This document shows, piece after piece, positions 1-7,232 of a stretch of 18,662 nt of DNA (position 1 is the first letter of the stretch; each line of letters begins with the position of its first letter). A model generated the notes under the pieces. It searched no databases and was not told where the DNA came from. It saw only the letters and a list, made by a program, of their open reading frames with translations. A program made the position numbers and the translations under genes. Source of the stretch: Subdoligranulum sp. CAG:314 (GTDB lineage Bacteria; Bacillota; Clostridia; Christensenellales; CAG-314); assembly GCA_000437915.1 (NCBI GenBank), contig FR900986.1, positions 43,223 to 61,884 on the forward strand, in the 5' to 3' direction.

Positions 1-14
1 AAAAAAAATATTTT

Positions 15-29
15 CCCCCCCCCCCCCCC
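15..29. repeat. C15 homopolymer tract
   Basis: Fifteen consecutive C residues follow an A/T-rich stretch at positions 1-14 and end 12 bases before the -35 box of the lipoprotein promoter. Tracts like this change length by slipped-strand mispairing and can alter expression when they lie near a promoter. It also sits at the very edge of the window, so a sequencing or assembly artefact is an equally good explanation. Confidence 0.6.
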
Positions 30-41
30 GCTTGATTGTCA

Positions 42-69
42 TTGAATTTAAATAATTTTGCACTATAAT
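42..69 (+). promoter_or_regulatory. Sigma-A-type promoter of the LRR lipoprotein gene
   Basis: A TTGAAT -35 box (42-47), a 16-base spacer and a perfect TATAAT -10 box (64-69) lie 30 bases upstream of the chosen ATG at 100. Transcription should begin near 76, leaving a leader of about 24 bases that contains the GGAG site at 89-92. The promoter covers the TTG codon at 58, so that codon cannot be the translation start. Confidence 0.7.
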
Positions 70-99
70 TTGTTTCGGATTTTACTCGGGAGAAAGGAA

Positions 100-744
100 A
101 TGAAGAAAAAATTGTGCTCGTTGCTGATTGCAATCTGTCTGTTGGCTTTTGTGCTTTTGTCCTTTGCCGCCTGCGCTTCGTCTAATCTCAAATATGAAGC
201 GATGTATGGGGACGACTCATATTGGTGGAGTGTTTCGGGAAGTTACGGCGACAGTACAGTCAAAATTCCGAAAAAAAACAACGGAGTGGCTGTGCGCACC
301 ATTTCAGCCTGGGCTTTTTCAGGCGACGAAAATTTAAAAAAGGTCACTATACCGAATACAATCGACAGCATAGGCGGATTTGCTTTTGACGACTGCAAAT
401 CATTGAAAAAAGTAAATTTACCGCGTGCGCTGAAAAGTATAGAACACCTTTTGGGAAAAAAGGCTTATTTCGGTCCATCCTGTTTTGCAAGGTGCACAAG
501 TCTTGAAGAAATTGTCATACCTGAAAACGTTTTGGTTCTCCCCGAATATATTTTTCACGATTGTTTATCCTTAAAAAAAGTAACTTTGCCAAGTTCTTTA
601 TCAAAAATCGAAGACTATGCTTTTCTGGCTTGTTATGCTTTGGAAACGGTTTATTTCAGGGGTACGTCACAAGAATTTAAAAGTTTAATTATCGGGGAGA
701 GAAACGAGTGTCTGCGGGAAGCAAAAATCATATTTATACCTTAA
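100..744 (+). CDS. BspA-like leucine-rich-repeat (LRR_5) lipoprotein
   Basis: This 214-residue secreted protein is probably lipid-anchored to the cell surface. Its N-terminus is a short lysine-rich stretch (MKKK) followed by a hydrophobic segment and a lipobox-like SFAAC that ends at Cys25. The rest contains about four BspA-type repeats (roughly residues 65-200), recognisable by the recurring pattern 'AF..C.SLKKV.LP..L..I'. Proteins of this type often bind host or surface ligands, but no ligand can be inferred here. The ATG at 100 was chosen because GGAG at 89-92 lies 7 bases upstream and the promoter overlaps the earlier TTG at 58. At about 200 mature residues it is small for the family and has no other domain. 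It is monocistronic: its own promoter precedes it and a strong terminator follows 15 bases after the stop. Confidence 0.82.
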   Translation: MKKKLCSLLIAICLLAFVLLSFAACASSNLKYEAMYGDDSYWWSVSGSYGDSTVKIPKKNNGVAVRTISAWAFSGDENLKKVTIPNTIDSIGGFAFDDCKSLKKVNLPRALKSIEHLLGKKAYFGPSCFARCTSLEEIVIPENVLVLPEYIFHDCLSLKKVTLPSSLSKIEDYAFLACYALETVYFRGTSQEFKSLIIGERNECLREAKIIFIP

Positions 745-758
745 ATTTTCAAAAAGAC

Positions 759-790
759 AACAGCAGGCTCGAGACAGCCTGCTGTTTTTT
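759..790 (+). terminator. Rho-independent terminator after the LRR lipoprotein gene
   Basis: An 11-bp perfect stem (759-769 with 776-786, ending in GCAGGCT/AGCCTGC) has a 6-base loop and is followed by a T run. It lies between two convergent genes. A-rich sequence at 751-755 on the other side suggests it may also stop the minus-strand U32 transcript ending at 843. Confidence 0.9.
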
Positions 791-842
791 AATCGGATTT
801 TTTGTCTTGTTTTCGTCGGAAAGATGCGTTTGCAGTTTCGTT

Positions 843-2075
843 TCAGACCTTTCGCAGAATGTCGAATTTTTCAAGCGGATAGGGACAGGGAAGTTTAAGA
901 ATCTGTCGAACCAGCTTGGCATCGACTACGGGCGTTCCGTTTTCGTCCCGCATATCGGCGACGGCAAAAGTTTTTCCGAAGCTGTCGTTTGCGGACAGAA
1001 TTTCCAAAGTGTCGCCCTCGAAAAATCTGTTGCGCATTTCGACCGCGGCAACCCCGTCCGACCAGTCCAAGACAGAGGCGACAAAATTTCCGTCGGCAAC
1101 CGCCTTGGAGGTAAAAAAGTTTTCCGTTTCGTCGAAATCCTTTCCGAATAAGAAGCCCGACGTAAAAGCCCTGTGGGAAGTCTTTTTCAGCTCGTTTAAA
1201 AGCCCGTCCGACACGCTTTTTGAGAAGCTGCCGGCTAGGCACGCGTCCAAAGCCCTTCTGTACGCGTTTACAACCGTGCCGACATAGTGCGCGCTCTTCA
1301 TACGCCCCTCGATTTTGAGGCTCACGGCGCCCGTTTCAAGCGCTCTGTCGAGATAAGGCATAAGGCACAAATCTTTGCTGTTCATTATGTAAACCCCTCT
1401 TTCGTCCTCGTTGAGAAACAAAGGTTTGTCGGGATGCTCTCTTTCGGTCAGGCTCACCTGCCACTCCCAGCGGCAAGCCTGCACGCACTCGCCCTTGTTG
1501 CCGCCCCGCCCCGACAGCCAGCTGCTCAAAAGACACCGCCCGGAATAAGCCATACACATTGCTCCGTGCACGAAAATTTCCAACTCGCAGTTTTTGAGAG
1601 CAGCCATCTGCACAAGGTCGTCAAACCCGCACTCGCGCGCGGCGACAATGCGCGAAACTCCCGCGTCCCGCCAGAATTCGGCGGCGCGGGCATTGGTGCA
1701 GTTTGCCTGCGTCGACAGGTGCAGCGGCAGGCGGGGCGCAACGCTTTTGGCAACTTGCATAACCCCGGCGTCGCTGACTATGAGAGCGTCCGCGCCGCAG
1801 TTGTCAAGCGCGGAAATATAATCGGGAAGCTTTTCCAAATCTCTGCCGTCCGCAAAAATATTGACGGTTACGTAAACCTTTTTCCCTTTTTCGTGCGCAT
1901 AGCCGCAGCAGAACTTGATTTCGTCAAGAGTAAAATTGTCGGCAAAGGCGCGCAAGCCGAAATTTTTGCCCGCCAGATACAACGCGTCCGCTCCGAAGTG
2001 CAGCGCCGTGAAAAATTTTTCCATATTGCCGGCGGGAGCAAGCAGCTCGGGACGGCGCGTTTTTTGCTTGTTCAT
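843..2075 (-). CDS. U32-family protein, TrhP/YrrO-like tRNA hydroxylation factor
   Basis: A 410-residue protein of the 'peptidase U32' family. It opens with the typical PELLAPAGN motif (residues 9-17) and carries the U32 signature around EIFVHGAMCMAYSGRC (166-181). Close relatives (TrhP/YegQ in E. coli, YrrO in Bacillus) take part in 5-hydroxyuridine formation at tRNA position 34, rather than being proven proteases. Cys174, Cys181, Cys197 and Cys237 match the spacing of the four iron-sulfur ligands described in the relative UbiU, so an Fe-S cluster is likely (inference). The start is uncertain. The ATG at 2075 gives the usual family N-terminus but has no visible Shine-Dalgarno. A TTG at 2120 would add 15 residues and overlap the end of RNase J, also without a good site. 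It lies 34 bases after RNase J and is probably cotranscribed and translationally coupled with it. Confidence 0.85.
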   Translation of the reverse strand: MNKQKTRRPELLAPAGNMEKFFTALHFGADALYLAGKNFGLRAFADNFTLDEIKFCCGYAHEKGKKVYVTVNIFADGRDLEKLPDYISALDNCGADALIVSDAGVMQVAKSVAPRLPLHLSTQANCTNARAAEFWRDAGVSRIVAARECGFDDLVQMAALKNCELEIFVHGAMCMAYSGRCLLSSWLSGRGGNKGECVQACRWEWQVSLTEREHPDKPLFLNEDERGVYIMNSKDLCLMPYLDRALETGAVSLKIEGRMKSAHYVGTVVNAYRRALDACLAGSFSKSVSDGLLNELKKTSHRAFTSGFLFGKDFDETENFFTSKAVADGNFVASVLDWSDGVAAVEMRNRFFEGDTLEILSANDSFGKTFAVADMRDENGTPVVDAKLVRQILKLPCPYPLEKFDILRKV

Positions 2076-2109
2076 AATTTGAATTTGAACGAAAGAATTG
2101 TCGTAATTG

Positions 2110-4044
2110 TCAGGTTTCAAGAATAATGGGAATTATCATCGGATAGCGTTGAAGGTTTCTTTTGAGAAAGCCCTTTACGGCGCGCTGTATGAGCTGCTTC
2201 GCGTCGGAAATGTTAAGCTCTTTTAAATCAAGCTTTTCCAACGCTTCCAAAGACAGCGTCTTTATTTCCTCGATTATATAATTGTTGGAGTCGTCCCCCG
2301 TATAGATACAGCCGCGGCTTATCACCTCGGGACCGCTCGAAACAACCCCCTGAGTCGTGTCCACTCCGACCAACACTATAAGTATACCCTCCTCGGACAG
2401 CGCGATTCTGTCTCGCAACAGCACGTCGCCCACATCGCCTATTCCCAATCCGTCGATTAAAACTATGCCGCTCGTCACGTTGCCCTTGACCGCCATTTTT
2501 TTGTCCGACAAAAGCACCACGTTGCCTATTTCCGGAATGATTATGTTGTCCTCGGGCATACCGAGATTGGCGGCAAGCCGCGCGTGCTGCTTCTGATGCC
2601 TGTACTCTCCGTGCACGGGCATGAAAAATTTGGGCTTCAAGAGTGAGTGAATAAGCTTCAACTCCTCCTGACAGGCGTGTCCCGAAACGTGGACGTCGGC
2701 AAGCGAGCTGTAAATGACCACCGCGCCCATGCGGTAAAGATTGTTTATGACTTTGGTTATGTCCTTTTCGTTTCCCGGTATGGGAGAGGCGCTTATTATT
2801 ATCGTGTCGTTGGCGCCCACGCGGATTTTGTTGAAATCGTTGCTGGACATACGCGTCAAGGCGCTCATCGGCTCGCCCTGCGTGCCCGTAGCCAAAATAA
2901 CCACCTCTTCGTCTTTGAGCTTTTCAGCCTTTTCGACGTCAATAAACAGTCTCGGGTCGCAATGCAGAATACCCGCTTTGATTGCCGTTTCGATGACTTT
3001 CAGCATACTTCTGCCGCCAAGCGCAACCTTTCGCTTAAACTCGCTTGCAAGCTCCAAAATCTGCTGAACTCTGTCCACGTTGGAGGCAAAGGTGGCGATG
3101 ATGATTCTGCGGTCGGCGTTTTCCACAAACAGCTTGCGCAGCGTGGAGGTGACAACCACCTCGCTCATCGTGTAACCCGGCCTTTCCACGTTGGTGGACT
3201 CGGCAAGCAAAAGCAAAACTCCCTCGTTGCCTATTTCCGCAAAGCGGTTGAGATTCATCGACTCGCCGCCTATCGGAGTGTAGTCTATTTTGAAATCGCC
3301 CGTATGGAAGATTGTGCCGACGGGCGTTCTCAACGCGATTGCCATGCTGCCCGCCACAGAGTGGCACACGTGGATGAATTCCGCCGAAAAATATTTGGTG
3401 CGCACTGTCTGCCCGTCGCGGATTTCGCGCAAATCACCCTCTACTCTGCGCTCCGTCAGCTTGTTGGACAAAAGTCCCAACGTCAGCTTCGAGCCGTAAA
3501 CGGGAGCGTCGATTTGACGCAAAAGATAAGGCACCGCGCCTATATGGTCCTCGTGCCCGTGTGTGAGAAACACGGCTTTGACCTTCTCTCGGTTTTCTTT
3601 GAGATAGGTTATATCGGGAATCACCGTGTCTATGCCCGGCATTTCGTCGGTGGGAAACGTCAGTCCCGCGTCGATAACGACGATTTCGTCGGCGTATTCA
3701 AAAGCTGTCAGATTTTTGCCTATTTCACCCACGCCGCCGAGAAAAATTATCTTTACCTTTTCGTTTTTGTCCGGCTTTTTCTGCCTTGCGCCGCGCGTTT
3801 CGTCCGGCGCGTAAGCCAAAGGATAAGCCGTCTCAGGCGCGCGTCCGACGGCAAGACGCTTGTCCGACTTGCTCTTTGCGCTCCTGTCGAAACCGGGGGC
3901 GCGTTTGTCGGGCTTTGTCTGCTGTCTGTCCGTCGTCCTTTTGCCCTGCGCGCCGTTTTTGGCGGGCTTGCGGGCGTTTTTATTGTTGCTGCGGACAGGG
4001 AAATTTTTCCCCTCCGCCTTGTTTTCCGTCAATTCGTTTGTCAT
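2110..4044 (-). CDS. rnj: Ribonuclease J
   Basis: A metallo-beta-lactamase/beta-CASP nuclease of 644 residues. RNase J degrades and processes mRNA and rRNA, with 5'-to-3' exonuclease and endonuclease activity, in the cytoplasm. The catalytic metal motif HGHEDH is at residues 162-167, preceded by FLGGVGEIGKN (101-111). Later family landmarks include GEPMSALTRMS and PVHGEYRHQ, and a RNase J C-terminal domain follows. The core is about 550 residues, the normal length, but it carries an extra N-terminal tail of about 95 residues rich in K, R, N, Q and P that is probably disordered. I chose the ATG at 4044. No Shine-Dalgarno precedes it, and a promoter-like -10 box lies only 6 bases upstream, so the mRNA may be leaderless. 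The U32 gene follows in the same direction. Confidence 0.95.
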   Translation of the reverse strand: MTNELTENKAEGKNFPVRSNNKNARKPAKNGAQGKRTTDRQQTKPDKRAPGFDRSAKSKSDKRLAVGRAPETAYPLAYAPDETRGARQKKPDKNEKVKIIFLGGVGEIGKNLTAFEYADEIVVIDAGLTFPTDEMPGIDTVIPDITYLKENREKVKAVFLTHGHEDHIGAVPYLLRQIDAPVYGSKLTLGLLSNKLTERRVEGDLREIRDGQTVRTKYFSAEFIHVCHSVAGSMAIALRTPVGTIFHTGDFKIDYTPIGGESMNLNRFAEIGNEGVLLLLAESTNVERPGYTMSEVVVTSTLRKLFVENADRRIIIATFASNVDRVQQILELASEFKRKVALGGRSMLKVIETAIKAGILHCDPRLFIDVEKAEKLKDEEVVILATGTQGEPMSALTRMSSNDFNKIRVGANDTIIISASPIPGNEKDITKVINNLYRMGAVVIYSSLADVHVSGHACQEELKLIHSLLKPKFFMPVHGEYRHQKQHARLAANLGMPEDNIIIPEIGNVVLLSDKKMAVKGNVTSGIVLIDGLGIGDVGDVLLRDRIALSEEGILIVLVGVDTTQGVVSSGPEVISRGCIYTGDDSNNYIIEEIKTLSLEALEKLDLKELNISDAKQLIQRAVKGFLKRNLQRYPMIIPIILET

Positions 4045-4050
4045 ATATAC

Positions 4051-4079
4051 ATTATAACCCAAATGTCGCACAAACACAA
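4051..4079 (-). promoter_or_regulatory. Promoter of RNase J (leaderless spacing)
   Basis: On the minus strand a TTGTGT -35 (4074-4079) is separated by exactly 17 bases from a perfect TATAAT -10 (4051-4056). The predicted transcription start, about 7 bases downstream, falls on or next to the A of the RNase J ATG at 4044. Either the transcript has almost no 5' leader or the real promoter is elsewhere. Confidence 0.55.
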
Positions 4080-4110
4080 ACAAATTTTCTTTTTATTTGG
4101 AATTTTATGT

Positions 4111-4139
4111 TTGCTTTTTTCCGCGCGACTATGTATAAT
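4111..4139 (+). promoter_or_regulatory. Promoter of the serC-serA operon
   Basis: A TTGCTT -35 (4111-4116), a 17-base spacer and a perfect TATAAT -10 (4134-4139) lie 73 bases upstream of the serC ATG. The promoter is back-to-back with the RNase J promoter, with about 31 bases between the two -35 boxes. No T-box or other recognisable riboswitch is seen in the leader of about 67 bases. Confidence 0.7.
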
Positions 4140-4212
4140 ATTAGCGGTACGGCGCGGTCGGAAAATGACCTTGCCTTTTAGATTTTGCAAATAATTTTTT
4201 AGGAGAAAAATC

Positions 4213-5295
4213 ATGAAAAGAGTTTACAATTTTTCAGCAGGCCCCTCCGCTCTTCCTCTCGAAGTGTTGCAGGAAGTCCAACGCGATATGCTCGACTATG
4301 CAGACACCGGCATGAGCATAACGGAAATGAGCCACCGCTCCAAGGCTTTTGAAGCAGTCAACGACGAAATCGAGGCCAGCCTGAGAGAATTGCTCAACGT
4401 GCCCGACAATTATTACATACTGTTCGTTCAGGGCGGCGCAAGCCAGCAGTTTGCCGCAGTTCCTCTGAACCTGCTCGGCAAAAACAACAAAGCCGATTAT
4501 GTGCTGACGGGCAATTTCTCCACCAAATCCTACGAAGAGGCCTCCCGCTTCGGCGACATACACGTCGCGGCAAGCAGCAAGGACGAAAACTTCACCTATA
4601 TTCCCCGCAAGTTCGATATACGCCCCGACGCGCAGTATCTCCATATCTGCACGAACAATACCATTTTCGGCACGCGCTACAACTTTCTGCCCAAAACCGA
4701 CGTGCCCATAGTCGCGGATATGTCCAGCGAAATTCTCAGCAGAGTGATAAACGTGTCCGACTACGCGGTGATTTACGCGGGCGCGCAGAAAAACGTCGCC
4801 CCCGCAGGCGTGACAATAGTAATCGCTCGCAAAGACTTGGTTGACGACAAGGACAATCAGCTTTCCTGCTGCCCCACCATGCTCAAATGGAGCGTTCAGG
4901 CGGCAAACAAGAGCCTTTACAACACTCCTCCCTGCTTCTCCATGTATGTTGCAATGCTTGTTTTCCGCCACCTCAAAAAAATCGGCGGCGTAAAGGCCAT
5001 GGAAGAAATCAACAACAAGAAAGCCGCCTTGCTTTACGACTTTATCGACAACAGCAAGCTGTTCAAAAACTACGTGAGAAAGGAAGACCGTTCCATCATG
5101 AACGTGCCTTTCGTCACCGGCAACGCCGAGCTGGACGCCAAGTTTGTCAAGGAAGCGACAGAGCACGGTCTGTGCACGCTCAAAGGCCACAAGCTTGTGG
5201 GCGGTATGAGAGCAAGCATCTACAACGCGATGCCTGTCGAGGGTATCAAAGCGCTTGTCGAGTTTATGGCGAAGTTTGAAAGGGAAAACGGCTGA
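4213..5295 (+). CDS. serC: Phosphoserine aminotransferase
   Basis: A 360-residue PLP-dependent class V aminotransferase. It converts 3-phosphohydroxypyruvate and glutamate to O-phosphoserine and 2-oxoglutarate, the second step of serine synthesis. It starts with the family hallmark YNFSAGPSALP (residues 5-15). The phosphate-binding GGAS is at 74-77, the cofactor-pyridine Asp is probably Asp169 (VADMSSE), and the PLP lysine is Lys193 in GAQKNVAPAG. The length is normal. AGGAG at 4201-4205 sits 7 bases before the ATG. It is the first gene of a two-gene operon: serA follows after 24 bases and makes its substrate. No serB is present in the window. Confidence 0.97.
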   Translation: MKRVYNFSAGPSALPLEVLQEVQRDMLDYADTGMSITEMSHRSKAFEAVNDEIEASLRELLNVPDNYYILFVQGGASQQFAAVPLNLLGKNNKADYVLTGNFSTKSYEEASRFGDIHVAASSKDENFTYIPRKFDIRPDAQYLHICTNNTIFGTRYNFLPKTDVPIVADMSSEILSRVINVSDYAVIYAGAQKNVAPAGVTIVIARKDLVDDKDNQLSCCPTMLKWSVQAANKSLYNTPPCFSMYVAMLVFRHLKKIGGVKAMEEINNKKAALLYDFIDNSKLFKNYVRKEDRSIMNVPFVTGNAELDAKFVKEATEHGLCTLKGHKLVGGMRASIYNAMPVEGIKALVEFMAKFERENG

Positions 5296-5319
5296 CGCCC
5301 GAATTTAAGGAGACGAAAA

Positions 5320-6474
5320 ATGAAAGAAGTTTTGAGACTCAACGAAATCAGCCCGTTGGTAAACAGCGTTTTTCAGGACAAGTACATCATGACAAAAGAC
5401 GCTAAGGAGCCTGTGGGCATACTCGTGCGCAGCTTCAATATGCACGAATACAAGCTCGCCCCCTCCGTGCTTTGCGTGGGACGCGCGGGCGCGGGCACAA
5501 ACAACATCCCTCTCGACCGTTACGCCGAGGAGGGAGTAGTCGTTTTCAATACTCCGGGAGCAAACGCGAACGCCGTCAAAGAGCTGGTGCTGTCAGATAT
5601 GCTTATGTGCGGCAGACGCATTGCGGAAGGCATTGCCTGGACAAACGGTTTGACCGACGGCGAAAAAACGGTTGCCGAACAGGTCGAAAGCGGCAAAAAG
5701 GCTTTTGCCGGCAGCGAAATCAAAGACAAAACGCTCGGCATCATGGGACTCGGCGCAATCGGACGCCTTGTCGCGGAGGCTGCTCTCGCGCTCGGCATGA
5801 AGGTGCTCGCGGTCGACCCCTACCTGACAAAGGAGGCGGCGTCCACTCTCCCCGAGGACGTGAGAATACTCGACAACATCGACGATATGTTCGCGCTTTC
5901 AGACTATCTGACGTTCCACGTTCCGCTCACCAACGAAACGCGCGGCTTCATCAACCGCGAGAGCATCGCCAAAATGAAAGACGGAGTGAACATAATCAAC
6001 TGTTCGAGAGGAGAGCTCGTAGACAACGAAAGCATTATACAAGCCTGCGAAAGCGGCAAGGTCAACAGATACGTCACCGATTTTCCCGCAACGGAGCTGC
6101 TTAACCGCAAAAACATAATCTGCACGCCCCACCTCGGCGCAAGCACGGCGGAAGCCGAAGACAACTGCGCAATCATGGCGGCAAAGCAAATCGTGAACTT
6201 TGTGGAAAAAGGAAATATCGTCAACTCGGTCAACTATCCCGCGGTGCATCTCGACGCCAAAGGCGCGCAGAGAGTGGTCGTGCTGTTCAAGGGCGACGAA
6301 AGCACGGGTGAAGAAGCGCAGAAAATCCTCGCGCCTTTCAAGGTCGTAGGCTTTGTCGTCAAAACCAAAAAAGCTTTCGGAGCCGCCCTGTTCAATCTGA
6401 ACGTCAAAGCGGACGAATCCGCTCTCCAAAAGCTCAAAGGCATAAACGGAGTCACAAGAGTGCTTGCGCTCTGA
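5320..6474 (+). CDS. serA: D-3-phosphoglycerate dehydrogenase
   Basis: A 384-residue D-isomer-specific 2-hydroxyacid dehydrogenase. It oxidises 3-phosphoglycerate with NAD to 3-phosphohydroxypyruvate, the committed step of serine synthesis. The Rossmann motif GLGAIG is at residues 143-148, with Asp166 after the next strand as expected for NAD preference. The catalytic triad is Arg230 (CSRGELVD), Glu259 and His271 (TPHLGAST), aligning with the E. coli triad. The protein is short: after the catalytic core only about 70 residues remain (from about 315). Their beta-alpha pattern ends ALQKLKGINGVTRVLAL, which looks like a divergent ACT domain, so serine feedback is possible but not shown. AAGGAG at 5307-5312 is 7 bases upstream. 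It is cotranscribed with serC and closed by a terminator. Confidence 0.95.
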   Translation: MKEVLRLNEISPLVNSVFQDKYIMTKDAKEPVGILVRSFNMHEYKLAPSVLCVGRAGAGTNNIPLDRYAEEGVVVFNTPGANANAVKELVLSDMLMCGRRIAEGIAWTNGLTDGEKTVAEQVESGKKAFAGSEIKDKTLGIMGLGAIGRLVAEAALALGMKVLAVDPYLTKEAASTLPEDVRILDNIDDMFALSDYLTFHVPLTNETRGFINRESIAKMKDGVNIINCSRGELVDNESIIQACESGKVNRYVTDFPATELLNRKNIICTPHLGASTAEAEDNCAIMAAKQIVNFVEKGNIVNSVNYPAVHLDAKGAQRVVVLFKGDESTGEEAQKILAPFKVVGFVVKTKKAFGAALFNLNVKADESALQKLKGINGVTRVLAL

Positions 6475-6486
6475 AAAATTTTATTT

Positions 6487-6515
6487 AAAAGCCCGACTTA
6501 AAGTCGGGCTTTTTT
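6487..6515 (+). terminator. Terminator of serC-serA, probably bidirectional
   Basis: The stem GCCCGACT (6491-6498) pairs with AGTCGGGC (6502-6509) around a 3-base loop. Flanking A residues (6487-6490) and T residues (6510-6515) extend the stem and provide a T tail on both strands. It lies between convergent genes, so it probably also ends the minus-strand transcript of the 143-residue gene. Confidence 0.93.
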
Positions 6516-6522
6516 ATTTCGC

Positions 6523-6954
6523 TCAGCTTATTTTATCGCCGTTGAGTTTGTTTTCGTATATAAAAAATCCCTGCCTCTTTTCGTTTTCGTAACGCTCCAC
6601 AGCCCGTTGATACTTGGCGGACAGTTGCAGCATATATGTATTTTTCTGCTGCGGACTCATCTGCGCCGCCGCTTCGCTGTCCATGAGCCGCGCAATCGGA
6701 TTTGTTACCACCTCGTCTCCCGACAGAATGCCGCACACCCTTCTGTAAAACTCCTCCTCCGCGCTGTGCTCCCTGTTGTAAAGCTGATTTTTCAAGGCCT
6801 GCTTTTGTCTGTTGACCGCAAAATCCGCGCTGCCGCCGTTTGTCGCGGCGACAAGTTCAAAATAGTTTCTCTGATTTTTGACGTCAGACCAAAAGCCTTC
6901 CTTCAATCTCTTTTTTGCCTGTTTAGCATAAGCTTTGAACAATGAATTTGCCAT
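6523..6954 (-). CDS. Hypothetical protein, 143 residues
   Basis: I do not recognise this gene. It is a soluble, strongly charged protein with no signal peptide, membrane segment or known metal-binding motif. Residues 1-25 are basic (several KQAKKRLKEG-like runs). The remainder looks helical, with many Q, E, K and R residues, and includes ARLMDSEAAAQMSPQQKNTYMLQLSAKYQRAVERYE (residues about 88-123) with a helical, coiled-coil-like look. A GGAG about 10 bases upstream of the ATG supports the start. It sits where yqeY follows rpsU in Bacillus and has about the same length as YqeY, but I cannot match it to the YqeY sequence. It has a long upstream leader with hairpins and shares the serA terminator. 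Confidence 0.7.
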   Translation of the reverse strand: MANSLFKAYAKQAKKRLKEGFWSDVKNQRNYFELVAATNGGSADFAVNRQKQALKNQLYNREHSAEEEFYRRVCGILSGDEVVTNPIARLMDSEAAAQMSPQQKNTYMLQLSAKYQRAVERYENEKRQGFFIYENKLNGDKIS

Positions 6955-6988
6955 AAAAAACTTTCTCCTCTATCTGTTTGATTTTTTT

Positions 6989-7056
6989 GCCGCGCGAAAA
7001 AAGCGCACGGCGTTTTTTAAACGACATGAAAAACGACGCAAAACAAAAATTTTGCG
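6989..7056 (-). promoter_or_regulatory. Two hairpins in the leader of the 143-residue gene
   Basis: Between the rpsU terminator and the 143-residue gene lie about 215 non-coding bases. Two stem-loops can be drawn on the minus strand. One is 8 bp including a G-U pair (6989-6996 with 7004-7011, with a loop of 7 bases, mostly U). The other is 7 bp (7037-7043 with 7050-7056, loop of six). The first lies about 20 bases upstream of the ribosome binding site. I see no convincing -35/-10 pair here, so the start of this transcript is unknown. The region matches no riboswitch I recognise. Confidence 0.35.
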
Positions 7057-7170
7057 ACTGCTTGCGTACACTTGAATTTTTCGGCTTTTGCGGTTAAAAA
7101 GTTTTCTGCAGCAAATTAAAAATGTTTCTTAAAGCGTTTTTGAGATTTTTCGTTGGGAAAAAAATTTTGA

Positions 7171-7199
7171 AAAGCCGCATAAACTCGTTATGCGGCTTT
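7171..7199 (-). terminator. Rho-independent terminator of rpsU
   Basis: A perfect 12-bp stem (7171-7182 with 7188-7199, AAAGCCGCATAA/TTATGCGGCTTT) has a 5-base loop and lies 34 bases downstream of the rpsU stop. On the minus strand a T-rich stretch follows, including seven consecutive T (forward A at 7158-7164). Confidence 0.8.
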
Positions 7200-7232
7200 A
7201 TCATGTGTAAAAAGTAAGAATTTGTTTTGTTT

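Noticed and set aside
58..99. TTG codon as the start of the LRR lipoprotein
   Set aside because: It overlaps the -10 region of the promoter, and the ATG at 100 has a well-spaced GGAG and starts a proper lipoprotein signal.
843..2075. Collagenase or secreted protease
   Set aside because: The U32 'peptidase' label is historical; there is no signal peptide, and the closest motifs are those of RNA-modification relatives.
2647..4194. Long open frame on the plus strand opposite RNase J
   Set aside because: It mirrors a certain gene, has no recognisable domain, and is a by-product of codon usage. The same applies to long frames opposite dnaK (14413-15843), tnaA (7403-8962) and prmA/rsmE.
6523..6954. 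YqeY at its usual place after rpsU
   Set aside because: Length is similar but I could not find the YqeY sequence pattern, so I left it as unknown.
6989..7018. Plus-strand terminator (hairpin followed by six T)
   Set aside because: No plus-strand gene precedes it, and the stem has a C-A mismatch on that strand that becomes a G-U pair on the minus strand.
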